Part shown: piece after piece, positions 10,059 to 19,365 of the stretch
Position numbering within the stretch: position 1 is the first letter of the stretch
Layout: each line of letters starts with the position of its first letter
NCBI GenBank assembly: GCA_947569365.1
Contig: CANOSM010000002.1
Span: forward strand, 62,001-126,000
DNA length: 64,000 nt
Source: an uncultured Clostridium sp.
GTDB taxonomy: Bacteria > Bacillota > Clostridia > TANB77 > CAG-508
Direction: 5' to 3'
Program-made: the position numbers and the translations under genes
Notes under the pieces: model-generated
What the model was told of the DNA's origin: nothing
What the model saw: only the letters and a program-made list of their open reading frames with translations
Databases searched by the model: none

Positions 10059-10917
10059 TCATTCATCTAACATTAACTTGTTTTTCTTATTTTTTAGTCT
10101 TTTCAATTGTTCCCTCTCTACTTGCTTAATACTCTTTTCTGGTGTTGGTAAATCTTCTGGCATTGTCCCTCCAATATCTTCTATCGCCTTTTCTTACCTT
10201 TGCCCCAACTTCATAATGTGTTGAAGTTGCTTTGCTTGAGTTATGTATTTTATCCTTTTTTAGTTTTTCTTCTGTTTGAGATATTCTGAATAGATTAGCA
10301 ATTAATTCTGTGCTTCCCATAAAATCTAATATTTTTTCATTATCTTCTAACTTTTTTCTTTCATGTATATCATCTACAGTTAGACCACCATATAATCCCA
10401 TATATCCTGCATTTTGAAATTCTGCATATTCTTGGTCTGTTATTACACCTGCATTATGAGCAGCTTCCAATAGCATTTGATTCCATTGCTTTATATCTCC
10501 ACGAATTACTAATCGTTTATTATCTTCATCTAATTGATTAAAATAATCATAAACCTCTTGCCTTCTAGTTTGAATTGCAAAATAAGTTTGTCCTAGAGCA
10601 ATTACTTCTTTTCTTGGATCTCCATTTTGTACAATTAAATAACAAGCATATCTTGAAAGTTCATAGTCCAGTAGTTCTCTTACAGTATTACTTCCTATTT
10701 CAACCATTTTCCTGACCTCAGGAAAATGGTCTTGAAGTTCAAATCCACTATTATTGCAAGCCAATTTTGCTCTATCTATTACTTTAGAAAAATTTTCCCA
10801 TTTCTTGTATTGCAAAACTTCACTTAGTTCCCTTGCATTCCAATATTCTGTTCCATCTTCTCTAATCTTTTTTATTTCTTCAAAATTTTTATATTCTTCT
10901 GCTTGTAAATTACTCAA
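10059..10917 (-). CDS. dinD: DinD-like DNA damage-inducible protein with a frame break near its C-terminus
   Basis: Resembles DinD, which in E. coli is SOS-induced and inhibits RecA filaments. The N-terminal BRO-like part (GTEYWNARELSEVLQYKKWENF) and the core (RLVIRGDIKQWNQMLLEAAHNAGV) match the family. After EVGAKVRK the zero frame degenerates and stops at 10126, but the next frame supplies the expected end (AIEDIGGTMPEDLPTPEKSIKQ) to a TGA at 10059. One base too many lies in an A4 run near 10189, not at a CGG, so this looks like an ordinary indel or decay. A TTG at 10917 has GGAG at good spacing; the ATG at 10932 has none. The promoter carries a LexA-like box. Confidence 0.75.
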
Positions 10918-10948
10918 TATTATTATCTCCATTTTGTAAGTTTTTATA

Positions 10949-10977
10949 ATTATATTAAACATTTGTTTATTGTTCAA
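10949..10977 (-). promoter_or_regulatory. Promoter of the dinD-like gene with an embedded LexA-like box
   Basis: Minus strand: -35 TTGAAC (10977-10972), 17-base spacer, -10 TATAAT (10954-10949). The palindrome AAACAAATGTTT (10968-10957) fills the spacer and resembles the Gram-positive LexA site GAACnnnnGTTC with changes at the outermost bases. Binding there would block polymerase, as expected for an SOS gene. Confidence 0.65.
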
Positions 10978-11071
10978 GTGTTTTTTTACAAAACTTAATT
11001 TTTTGTATAATTTCTTAAATTTATGTAATAAATATGATTTTTAATTGCACTCCTCATAACCCAATCCAAAA

Positions 11072-12424
11072 TTATATTTCTCTATTTTTAAATATTAAAT
11101 ATGAACCAGTAATTGTTATATATAAAAATATAGCTACTACAATTATACATGAGAATAAATCTACTCCACATACTTCAGGTAATTTTCCTAATAACATCTC
11201 TGGAAATTCTAAATCTATACTAACAACATATTTTAGAAAATCTAATTGATTTTCAATAGCAATATTTTTTATAGTATTTCCAAATATAGTACCAACTACA
11301 GTTACTACTATAGAAATTGCTGGATTTAAAATAATACTACTTGTAAATACTGATAATGACATTACTACTAAATATAATGGTAATTTCATTAAAAATTTAA
11401 TTAAGAATATTATAATGCAATTACTTGCATATATAGTACCATTATTAAAATTATATATTAGTGCAGGAATATTAAATCCTGTTTCTTTAAATACTAACCA
11501 TCCTGTAATTGTTGTAGCAATTGCTCCCAATACTATCACTAACATAAGCATTATAATTAATGTAATTATTTTAGATAGCCAGATTTTTCCTCTTCCATAT
11601 TTTGATATAAGTATATGTCTAATAGTTCCATTTTTAAATTCACTATTAATAATTGTTGATGAAAATAAAATTAATACTATTAAAATAAAAATATCAAAAA
11701 GATTAAAAAACATAAGTAAATTTGATCTAGCATTTCTATAATTTAAAACATCTTTTTTATTTTTAATAATATATTCTGCAAACTTCATACCTTTCTCATT
11801 TTTTTGTATATCTATTTCCTTATTATATGAAATTAAATTACTCTGTCTTAATAATAAAATACTTTTATTGGTATAATAACTCTCTAATGCATCATTTAAA
11901 AAATCATATTCATATACAATATTATTTTCTAATCTTGAATTTAATTTTTCAATTCTTTCTATAATACTGTTTTCTAAATCTTTATCTCCTTTTGTATCAA
12001 CTTTTTCTAATTTTTCTATCAATACTTTTATAAATTTTCTCCAGTCATCTTCTTCATAAGTTCTTTCTATATCTTTATAATCTTCTGTATTAATTCCTAT
12101 ATCTTCTGTTATAGTACCATACTCTATTAAGAATGCATCTACTTGCCATGAATTATATCCATATTTACTAACTAATTCTTCTAAAATCTGTTTATTATAT
12201 TCATCATCAGATACTCTATCTTCAAATATTTGATTTTTATTACTCTCATAATAATTTATATATTCTTCCTCATACAAAAAATATCCACCATCTGGGTCTT
12301 CTTCTATCTGTTTTGCATATTTATAAGTAAATCCTATTATTAAAACTAAGAATATCAATAGTATTAAATATGTACTTCTCTTTTTAAATAATTTTATTAA
12401 TTCATTTTTTATTAATTTTATCAT
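11072..12424 (-). CDS. ABC-2 type exporter permease
   Basis: Membrane subunit of an ABC exporter. One membrane helix at the N-terminus (residues 17-33), a long charged extracytoplasmic loop to about residue 235, then five or so helices. The layout is that of bacitracin/lantibiotic-immunity type ABC-2 permeases. It shares overall design with the next gene upstream (12453-13820), including the N-terminal pattern LIKNELIKLFKKRS versus LIKNEFIKILKRKS, so the two are likely duplicates. The substrate is unknown. Confidence 0.8.
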   Translation of the reverse strand: MIKLIKNELIKLFKKRSTYLILLIFLVLIIGFTYKYAKQIEEDPDGGYFLYEEEYINYYESNKNQIFEDRVSDDEYNKQILEELVSKYGYNSWQVDAFLIEYGTITEDIGINTEDYKDIERTYEEDDWRKFIKVLIEKLEKVDTKGDKDLENSIIERIEKLNSRLENNIVYEYDFLNDALESYYTNKSILLLRQSNLISYNKEIDIQKNEKGMKFAEYIIKNKKDVLNYRNARSNLLMFFNLFDIFILIVLILFSSTIINSEFKNGTIRHILISKYGRGKIWLSKIITLIIMLMLVIVLGAIATTITGWLVFKETGFNIPALIYNFNNGTIYASNCIIIFLIKFLMKLPLYLVVMSLSVFTSSIILNPAISIVVTVVGTIFGNTIKNIAIENQLDFLKYVVSIDLEFPEMLLGKLPEVCGVDLFSCIIVVAIFLYITITGSYLIFKNREI

Positions 12425-12452
12425 AATATTTTACCTTTTAATTATTATAATT

Positions 12453-13820
12453 TTATATATCTTTTTTATTTACAGCTATCATTGCAACTATAATAAATAT
12501 TAAACAATGTACTACAAATATAGTCATAGAAGAACCTATCGACATATATTCGCATTTATGTAATCTACCAAACAATAAGGGTGAAAAATCCATATTATAA
12601 AATATAGAAAGCATATGAAAGCTCTTTCCTAAATTCTCTAATTTATCTATTAATAATGTTCCACATGAAAGAAATAATAAAGAAAATATTTCAGTTTCAA
12701 TATATTCGTTAAAAATAACTCCTACCATACATAAAAATAATATATTTACTATTATTAGTGGTAAATTTAATAATAAATTATATAAATATAATAATATTAT
12801 ATTAAAAGTAATTATTTTATTTTTATCTGGCATATATATTACTGATGGTATATCTAATCCTTTATTACCATATATAATAAGAGAGATTAAAAAGTGTATA
12901 ATTCCAATAATAAAATATAAAACAATGGATAACACAAAACATGTAATTAATTTTGAAATATATATTTTCCATCTTTTTTTAGGAAGAATCAATATATTTT
13001 TGATATTTCCTGTCTTAAACTCATCTATTATAATTATTGAACTTATTCCTATAATTATAAGCAAAAGTAAAAGGTTATAATTTTCATAGAAATTTATTAT
13101 TTCTCCTCTTATTCCTTCTTTATTTTTTATATCTTTTCTTGAATCTATTATATATTTATCTATTTCTATGCTTTCTTTTAATTCTTGATATTTTAATTTC
13201 TCTTCATATGTTAATTCATTCCTATTCTCATATTCTTTTATCATTTCTTTATTTACAAAATATTCTTTTACTGCTTCATCTAAAAAACTAGTTTCAAAAC
13301 TTACATCTTTTTCTAATCTAAATTGCAATTTTTCTACTTCTGCTTGATTTCCTTCTTCATTTAATATATCAATTTCATATCTAGCAAATGCCTTCCAATC
13401 ATCACTTTTTAATAAATCTACTAATTTATCATATTTTTTTACTGATTCTATATCTTTCTTATTTTCATATGTGCTTAGATTTATATTGTATCTTAATGTA
13501 TAAAAATTATAGTAATCTGCTACTACATTTGATTGCCAAGAATTTTCTCCAAACTCTAGCTTGAGTTTTACAATGTCTAGTTTTGTTATACAACTCAAAT
13601 AATCTTCCAAATATTCTCCTTTTAAATATTCTGCATCATAATTTGAAAGTTCTATTTCCAAATCATTTTTCTCTTTTAAAAGTATAGAATCATCTTTTGT
13701 TTCTTTCATAGATTTGAATAATGTAATACAAGACATCATAATTATCATTAATAGAATTATTAAATAAAGACTTTTTCTTTTTAGTATTTTTATAAATTCA
13801 TTTTTTATCAATTTATTCAT
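12453..13820 (-). CDS. ABC-2 type exporter permease
   Basis: Second permease of the exporter, 455 residues, with the same helix-loop-helices layout as its neighbour. The ATG at 13820 overlaps the stop of the ATPase gene by eight bases, so translation is coupled. The pair plus ATPase resembles exporters for peptide antibiotics or self-protection. No substrate evidence is visible. Confidence 0.8.
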   Translation of the reverse strand: MNKLIKNEFIKILKRKSLYLIILLMIIMMSCITLFKSMKETKDDSILLKEKNDLEIELSNYDAEYLKGEYLEDYLSCITKLDIVKLKLEFGENSWQSNVVADYYNFYTLRYNINLSTYENKKDIESVKKYDKLVDLLKSDDWKAFARYEIDILNEEGNQAEVEKLQFRLEKDVSFETSFLDEAVKEYFVNKEMIKEYENRNELTYEEKLKYQELKESIEIDKYIIDSRKDIKNKEGIRGEIINFYENYNLLLLLIIIGISSIIIIDEFKTGNIKNILILPKKRWKIYISKLITCFVLSIVLYFIIGIIHFLISLIIYGNKGLDIPSVIYMPDKNKIITFNIILLYLYNLLLNLPLIIVNILFLCMVGVIFNEYIETEIFSLLFLSCGTLLIDKLENLGKSFHMLSIFYNMDFSPLLFGRLHKCEYMSIGSSMTIFVVHCLIFIIVAMIAVNKKDI

Positions 13821-14536
13821 CTTTCTTTTCCTTCATTTCTTTTATAAAAACATCTTCTAATGATTTTACATCCATTCCTTCTGTAACTTTATCTCCAATT
13901 ATTTGTCCTTCTTTTATTATAATAACTCTTTTGCAACAAGCAGAAATCTCATATAAATTATGACTAGAAATTAAAATAGAAATTCCATCATCTTGTGATA
14001 TTTTTATTATAAGCTCTCTAAGTTCTACTATTCCTTCTGGATCTAATCCATTTGTTGGTTCATCTAAAAGTAACAGCTTCGGTCTATTTAATATTGCTCT
14101 TGCAATACCAAGTCTTTGTTTCATTCCTAAAGAATAATGTGATACTTTTTCATTGATTCTCTCTTCTAATCCTACTATTTTTACTACTTCTTTTATTCTT
14201 TTTTCATCTACATTTTCATATAGATTAGCATTTAGTTTAAGATTATCATATCCTGATAGATATAGATAAAAATCAGGATTTTCTACAATTGCACCAATAT
14301 TTTTGATTGCTTTTTCAAAGTCTTTTTTTATATCATATCCATTAATTAACACTTCTCCTTCATCTAATTTTTGAAGTCCTAATATTGTCTTTATTGTAGT
14401 AGTTTTTCCGTGCTCCATTTGCTCCAATAAATCCCACTATTTCCCCACTTGTTATATTAAATGATACATTTTTCAGTATCTGTCTTTTTCCCTTTTTTTT
14501 ACTTAAATTTTTACATTCTAATATATTTTTTTCCAT
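13813..14536 (-). CDS. ABC exporter ATPase (BcrA-type), read through a +1 shift at CGG
   Basis: Nucleotide-binding subunit for the two permeases. The N-terminal part from ATG 14536 (GTGATG ribosome site) reads LECKNLSKKKGK...GEIVGFIGANGA, and then the frame fails exactly inside Walker A at codon 43, CGG (14410-14408). The +1 frame gives GAGKTTTIKTILGLQKLDEG, the signature LGMKQRLGIARAIL and LLLDEPTNGLDPEG. Joined length is about 240 residues, normal for the family. Separate translation of the halves would split the P-loop, so only a shift gives a working ATPase. An AT palindrome near 14546-14562 could be an operator. Confidence 0.9.
14408..14410 (-). other. +1 recoding site (CGG codon 43) in the ABC ATPase Walker A motif
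   Basis: Zero frame reads GGA GCA CGG AAA AAC; the shifted frame reads GCA (C) GGA AAA ACT, completing GANGAGKTT. Confidence 0.9.
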
Positions 14537-14695
14537 TTTCATCACCTTTAATTTCATTATAATTATAATGACATAAAAGTGCAATATATAATTGTCAAAT
14601 TATTTATCATAGTACATTAATTTTAAAAAATTTAGAATTATCGAAATTCCCTACTAACCTTATTCCAGCACTTTTATTTTTTAAAACTATATAAA

Positions 14696-14726
14696 AAGCC
14701 CTATAACCTTAAAACAAGTTATAGGA
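14696..14726 (-). terminator. Terminator of the secreted-protein gene
   Basis: On the minus strand CCTATAAC pairs with GTTATAGG and is followed by GCTTTTTATA, just after the stop at 14756. Confidence 0.8.
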
Positions 14727-14755
14727 CTCTAAATGACAATCACCTTTTATGCATT

Positions 14756-15217
14756 TTATTTAGTTATTTTAAATGTTGCAGTTACTTTTTTTGGTGTACC
14801 ATCATGCATGTATATATGAAACTTAAATTTACCACTTTGAGAAAACAAACTCACCCAAACTGTACACTCTTTATCATTGCCATAAAAAGTTTTTACATGT
14901 GTTTTACCATCTGGAGTAGTCACAGTACATCCATACTTAGCATCTGAGTTTCCAGAAATTTTTATACGTGCTGCTTTTACATTATTGCCTTCTAAATTAA
15001 CTGTTACATCATTTAAATAATAGTTAGACAAACTTCCATAATTAACAGTTGTGTACATTAGCTCTGCGTCTGGCTCTGGTACTGCTGCCATATTGGCTAC
15101 ATCTGTACCAACTACTGTTTCTTCTGTCTCAACTATCTCTGTTGCTGATGCAACGTTTGATACTGTTGAACAGCATAATACTACTGCCATTACTAAACTA
15201 AAAATCTTCATCTTCAT
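14756..15217 (-). CDS. Small secreted protein with signal peptide, unknown function
   Basis: From the ATG at 15217 the product begins MKMKIFSLVMAVVLCCSTV, a Sec signal peptide with probable cleavage after ...VASA. The mature part of about 130 residues is beta-rich by eye (alternating hydrophobic strands, ending KKVTATFKITK). I do not recognise a family. The open frame reaches 15355, but its first codons are the -35 box of the promoter, so that longer start is wrong. GAAAGGAAG upstream is the likely ribosome site. It is a single-gene transcript with its own terminator. Confidence 0.75.
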   Translation of the reverse strand: MKMKIFSLVMAVVLCCSTVSNVASATEIVETEETVVGTDVANMAAVPEPDAELMYTTVNYGSLSNYYLNDVTVNLEGNNVKAARIKISGNSDAKYGCTVTTPDGKTHVKTFYGNDKECTVWVSLFSQSGKFKFHIYMHDGTPKKVTATFKITK

Positions 15218-15326
15218 ATCGCTGTCTTCCTTTCTATGTGCTGCATATTGATGATTGCCATTTATGTGCATAGAAGTACCGTAACTGCATACCTCATTGC
15301 ACTGCGTTATCTTGGATAACAATAAT

Positions 15327-15355
15327 ATGTTACATTCTTTTCCTTTTTTTGTCAA
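15327..15355 (-). promoter_or_regulatory. Promoter of the secreted-protein gene
   Basis: Minus strand TTGACA (15355-15350), 17-base spacer, TAACAT (15332-15327). The leader is about 100 bases long and has several short inverted repeats (for example TGCAG/CTGCA-like segments). Confidence 0.7.
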
Positions 15356-15385
15356 TACGTTTTTTGTAAAAAAATGGATATTTTT

Positions 15386-16066
15386 CTATATTAAATCTTT
15401 AATATTATAAGATGTTCCATCTTGTGATGTAATAATAATTGACATTTCTGTTTTATTATCCTTTGTTACTATAACATTATCTAATCTTACAATATTCTTT
15501 CCAATATTCTTTCCTGCAACAAATGAACCTTTACTTAACCCTTCTTTTAAAGTTACTACTTGTACATAACCCTCACTTGTAAGTATTATAACTACTGGAT
15601 TTGTATAATCTGTTCCAATATATCCTATATTAATATCTATTGGTTTTGAATTAAGCCCTGAAACTTCATATTCTTTTCCTGTTTGAATTACTGAATTTCC
15701 ATATGTTTGCTTAAATTTCCCTGATATATCTTCTTTTATTATATATACTTTATTATTAAAGATTACTACTGAAAATATTCCTAAAGCATCTTGCCTTCTT
15801 AGTTTGTACTCTACTTTTTTATTTTCTTCTCCTGCAACTTTTACTATTTTCTCTTCTTCAAATTCAGGATATTTATAATTACTTTCTACCATATTATTCG
15901 TTTCATTTTCTTCATCAATTATACTTATATCATTACTTCTATTATTTACATTTTTTTGAATATAATAAACTACTATTACAGCAATTGCTATTAATGCAAT
16001 AACAATAAATAAAATTAGTAAAATTATATACTTCTTTAATTTATCACTAGAATTTTTATTTTTCAT
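15386..16066 (-). CDS. Membrane-anchored protein with extracellular domain, unknown function
   Basis: One strongly hydrophobic helix at about residues 14-35 after a Lys-rich N-terminus, then an acidic stretch and a beta-rich exported domain of about 150 residues. The start at 16066 (MKNKNSSDKLKK) has GAGGAG at good spacing. The gene upstream (16068-16307) ends two bases before it, so they form a pair. No family recognised. Confidence 0.65.
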   Translation of the reverse strand: MKNKNSSDKLKKYIILLILFIVIALIAIAVIVVYYIQKNVNNRSNDISIIDEENETNNMVESNYKYPEFEEEKIVKVAGEENKKVEYKLRRQDALGIFSVVIFNNKVYIIKEDISGKFKQTYGNSVIQTGKEYEVSGLNSKPIDINIGYIGTDYTNPVVIILTSEGYVQVVTLKEGLSKGSFVAGKNIGKNIVRLDNVIVTKDNKTEMSIIITSQDGTSYNIKDLI

Positions 16067-16067
16067 T

Positions 16068-16307
16068 TTAGCACTCCTCTTCATTTAAATAATCTCCCAT
16101 TATATAAGATACATCTCTATTTATCCAATCTTCAATTAATTTTTTACTTCCTCTTACAAGTCCAATAATAATTTGAAGTGATTGAAATATTATGAAAAAA
16201 GAAATCACTGTAATTATAATTATTACTAAAAATATTCTAATATCAAATTTATTTAAATGTTCTTTTTGTTTCTTTTTATATTCTTTTCTTTTTTTCTTAT
16301 CACTCAT
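16068..16307 (-). CDS. Small single-pass membrane protein, unknown function
   Basis: 79 residues: a Lys-rich N-terminus, one membrane helix (about residues 26-49, FLVIIIITVISFFIIF), and a short acidic tail. It is coupled to the membrane-anchored protein downstream, with its ribosome site inside this gene's 3' end. It lies downstream of the ftsH terminator. Confidence 0.6.
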   Translation of the reverse strand: MSDKKKRKEYKKKQKEHLNKFDIRIFLVIIIITVISFFIIFQSLQIIIGLVRGSKKLIEDWINRDVSYIMGDYLNEEEC

Positions 16308-16392
16308 AAATAATATTTTGCTCCTACTTTATTTTAGATATTATTATAATAACATATAGAAAATATAAATAAAAGAATTTATAGAAAAAGAT

Positions 16393-16427
16393 AGATGAAG
16401 ATTAGTATTTTTCTTGTATCTTCATCT
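16393..16427 (-). terminator. Terminator of ftsH
   Basis: On the minus strand AGATGAAGAT pairs with ATCTTCATCT and is followed by ATCTTTTTCT, just beyond the ftsH stop at 16456. Confidence 0.8.
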
Positions 16428-16455
16428 ATTTTAATATATAAATTTTATATTTTAA

Positions 16456-18258
16456 TTAATCTTTGAAAAAAGTCTCAAATTCCTCTTCAGATATAGTTTC
16501 TTTTTCCATTAATGTATTTGCTACAGCATTTAAAATATCCATATGAGCAAGTAATATCTTTTGTGCTTCTACATATGCTGCATCTATTAATTGTTTTACT
16601 TCTATTCCTACTTCATCTGTTATATTTTCTCCAAAAACTTGAAGCTCATAAGGCTCATCAACTTTTAAAGATAATGGTCCAAGTGATTTACTCATACCAT
16701 ATACTGTGATCATATCTTTGGCAATTCCAGTAGCTACTTCTATATCATTGCTAGCTCCTGTTGAAATATCATTTAATGATATTTTCTCTGCTGCTCTACC
16801 ACCCATAAGTGCAATCATTTTCTCTTCTAGCTCAGTTTTAGATACATAAAACTTATCTTCATTTGTTTTATACATTGTATATCCACCAGCAAGTCCTCTA
16901 GGAATAATTGATATTTCTTTTACATTTTTTTGTGTTTCTAAAAATCTGCTAACAACTGCATGTCCTGCTTCATGGAATGCTGTAAGCTTTTTATCTTTTT
17001 CTGATACTACTCTATTATGTTTTTCTAAGCCAACTGTAATCTTCTTTACTGCTGTTTCTATATCAGATTTTGTAATTTCTCTATGACCATTTCTAGTTGC
17101 TATTATTGCAGATTCATTTAATAAATTAAATAGCTCTGCTCCTGTAAATCCTGCTGTATCTCCAGCAATTTCTTTTAGATCAACATCTTCAGCCATTTTC
17201 TTATCTTTAGAATGTAATTTTAATATCTCTAATCTTCCAAGTAAATCTGGAGCTGGTATTGTAATTTGTCTATCAAATCTACCTGGTCTAAGTAGTGCTT
17301 TATCAAGCATCTCTGGTCTATTTGTAGCTGCTAATACTATAATAGTTTCATTAGTATCAAATCCATCCATCTCAACTAATAATTGATTTAATGTTTGATT
17401 ATTTTCACTCTCTGAACCACTATTGCTTGATCTTCTAGAACCAATAGCATCTATTTCATCTATAAATACAATACATGGTGAGATCTTTCTTGCTCTTTCA
17501 AATAGTTTCCTTACTCTTGAAGCTCCAAGTCCTGCAAACATTTCAATAAACTCAGAACCACTCATTGAAATAAATGGTACCCCTGCTTCACCAGCAATAG
17601 CTTTTGCTATTAATGTTTTTCCTGTTCCTGGCTTTCCATATAATAAAATTCCTCTTGGAATTCTTGCTCCCATAGCTTTAAACTTTTTAGGCTCTTTTAA
17701 GAAATCAACTATTTCAACAAGCTCTGCTTTTTCTTCATCAAGTCCAGCTACATCTTTAAACTTAACTCCTGTATCATTTTCATCCTCAGTTCCATATACT
17801 TTATTCTTATCACCAAATCCTTGCATTTTAAATATCATTACCATTAAAACAACAATTAATATTGTTGGTAATAAGCTAAATATATTTTCTGCAATAGCTA
17901 AAAAAGCACTTGGACTTTTTAAATCAACTTTCAAATCATTTCCATCCTTAAGTTGCTGATTTATAAAATCCATAAATGGTTGAAGAGAATTAACTTTTGT
18001 TGTTTTTTCATCATCTGAATCCTTATATTTTACAGTAACTGATGCTCCTCCAACTGTCATTTCTATTTTCTCAACTTTTTTATCTATTATATCTTGATAT
18101 AATTTGTCATAAGTAATTTCTTTATCTTTACTTTCCTTATTTTTAAAAGCAAATACTGTAACTACAGCCGCTATTATAATAATTGTTGGAATTATAGCCA
18201 ATATAAGCTTTTTTAATTTACTTTCTTTCTTAGGCTTTTCGCTCATTTTTTTCTTCAT
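16456..18258 (-). CDS. ftsH: ATP-dependent zinc metalloprotease FtsH
   Basis: Membrane-bound AAA+ protease for membrane protein quality control. Two membrane helices (about residues 18-38 and 117-140), Walker A GKPGTGKT, Walker B IVFIDEIDAIG, second region of homology ATNRPEMLDKALLRPGRFD, and the zinc site HEAGH. The pore-region segment reads EMFAGLGASRVRKLF where most FtsH have EMFVGVGASRVRDLF. The C-terminus is short (ends at EEEFETFFKD), so it could be one of several FtsH paralogues. It follows the glycosyltransferase by nine bases. Confidence 0.93.
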   Translation of the reverse strand: MKKKMSEKPKKESKLKKLILAIIPTIIIIAAVVTVFAFKNKESKDKEITYDKLYQDIIDKKVEKIEMTVGGASVTVKYKDSDDEKTTKVNSLQPFMDFINQQLKDGNDLKVDLKSPSAFLAIAENIFSLLPTILIVVLMVMIFKMQGFGDKNKVYGTEDENDTGVKFKDVAGLDEEKAELVEIVDFLKEPKKFKAMGARIPRGILLYGKPGTGKTLIAKAIAGEAGVPFISMSGSEFIEMFAGLGASRVRKLFERARKISPCIVFIDEIDAIGSRRSSNSGSESENNQTLNQLLVEMDGFDTNETIIVLAATNRPEMLDKALLRPGRFDRQITIPAPDLLGRLEILKLHSKDKKMAEDVDLKEIAGDTAGFTGAELFNLLNESAIIATRNGHREITKSDIETAVKKITVGLEKHNRVVSEKDKKLTAFHEAGHAVVSRFLETQKNVKEISIIPRGLAGGYTMYKTNEDKFYVSKTELEEKMIALMGGRAAEKISLNDISTGASNDIEVATGIAKDMITVYGMSKSLGPLSLKVDEPYELQVFGENITDEVGIEVKQLIDAAYVEAQKILLAHMDILNAVANTLMEKETISEEEFETFFKD

Positions 18259-18266
18259 CCTTTCTT

Positions 18267-19349
18267 TTAGAAATTATTTTTTAATTTTTTATCATATATT
18301 TCCTTATTTTTCTTATATGCTGAATCATCTGGTCTTAGATTTCCTGCCATCTCATTATATTTCATTGCATTTTCATAATCATTTTTATAATAATAACATA
18401 TTCCTATCTCTAAATATGGTAAAAAGTAATGATCATATTCATTTGCTTCTTCTGTCTTCTTATCAGTAGAAACAGCATATTTAAGCCAAAAGAGAGCAGC
18501 ATCATAATTTTTCTCTCTAAAAAATAAATCTCCAAGTTTAGCTGAAACTTTAATATATGGTTCTTGATTACTTATTATTGTCATCAAAGCCTCTTTTTCC
18601 TTTTTGATATCCCCTTTTATTTTATAACAATCAGAAATATCAATTAATGATTTATACATAAAATGTTTATTATTTTCATATTCATCAATATGTTCATCTA
18701 TAAGTTTCTTGTATTCAATGATTGCTTGATCTATATTATTTGAATACTTATATTCTTTTGCATATGCATATTGTTGTCTATTATCAAATTTTATTCCGTC
18801 TTGTATCATCTTTTTAAATATTCTCATATTTCTATCACGTTCATTTATTTGTATCTTTTTATGTGTTATACAAATATCTGTATAAACTATATTTCCTGTT
18901 GGAATAATAACTTCATGGATTGGACTTACCCAAGTATAATTCTTTTCTCTTTTAAGTAATCTAGCTCTATTTTGTATTACTTTTGGAGTTCCATTTGCAT
19001 CAAATGAATAGTTATATACAAACATATATATATCAGCATTACCTATTGTAGGTTTTAGTTTCCTAAATTTTTCTCTATCTTCTTCTAAAATAATATCATC
19101 TGCATCAAGCCACATTATATAATCTTTAGTAGCTTTGGAAAAAGAAAAATTTCTAGCTTTTGCAAAATCTTCTACCCATTCAAAATCATAGATTTTATCT
19201 GTATATTTAGATACAATTTCTTTTGACTTATCAGTAGATCCTGTATCTACAATAATTATCTCATCTACTAAATCTTTTACTGAATCTAAACATCTTGCAA
19301 TAGTTTGTTCTTCATTTTTTATTATCATACATAAACTTATTTCTTTCAA
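18267..19349 (-). CDS. Family 2 glycosyltransferase with C-terminal tetratricopeptide repeats
   Basis: The N-terminal GT-A domain starts ISLCMIIKNEEQTIARCLDSV, with the nucleotide-binding IVDTGSTDKS and the metal-binding LDADD. Residues from about 190 on are helical repeat pairs of tetratricopeptide type. Such proteins add sugars to surface polymers or proteins; the acceptor is unknown. It lies between the DUF1189-like gene and ftsH on one strand. Confidence 0.85.
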   Translation of the reverse strand: MKEISLCMIIKNEEQTIARCLDSVKDLVDEIIIVDTGSTDKSKEIVSKYTDKIYDFEWVEDFAKARNFSFSKATKDYIMWLDADDIILEEDREKFRKLKPTIGNADIYMFVYNYSFDANGTPKVIQNRARLLKREKNYTWVSPIHEVIIPTGNIVYTDICITHKKIQINERDRNMRIFKKMIQDGIKFDNRQQYAYAKEYKYSNNIDQAIIEYKKLIDEHIDEYENNKHFMYKSLIDISDCYKIKGDIKKEKEALMTIISNQEPYIKVSAKLGDLFFREKNYDAALFWLKYAVSTDKKTEEANEYDHYFLPYLEIGICYYYKNDYENAMKYNEMAGNLRPDDSAYKKNKEIYDKKLKNNF

Positions 19350-19365
19350 TTATATCACCTATATT

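Noticed and set aside
13813-14536. Two separate genes at each broken locus with internal starts
   Set aside because: Breaks fall inside Walker A, GRLD, GPSTPVE and GYxDG motifs, and most second halves lack a ribosome site.
15218-15355. Longer N-terminus of the secreted protein
   Set aside because: Its first codons are the -35 box TTGACA, and the signal peptide starts at 15217.
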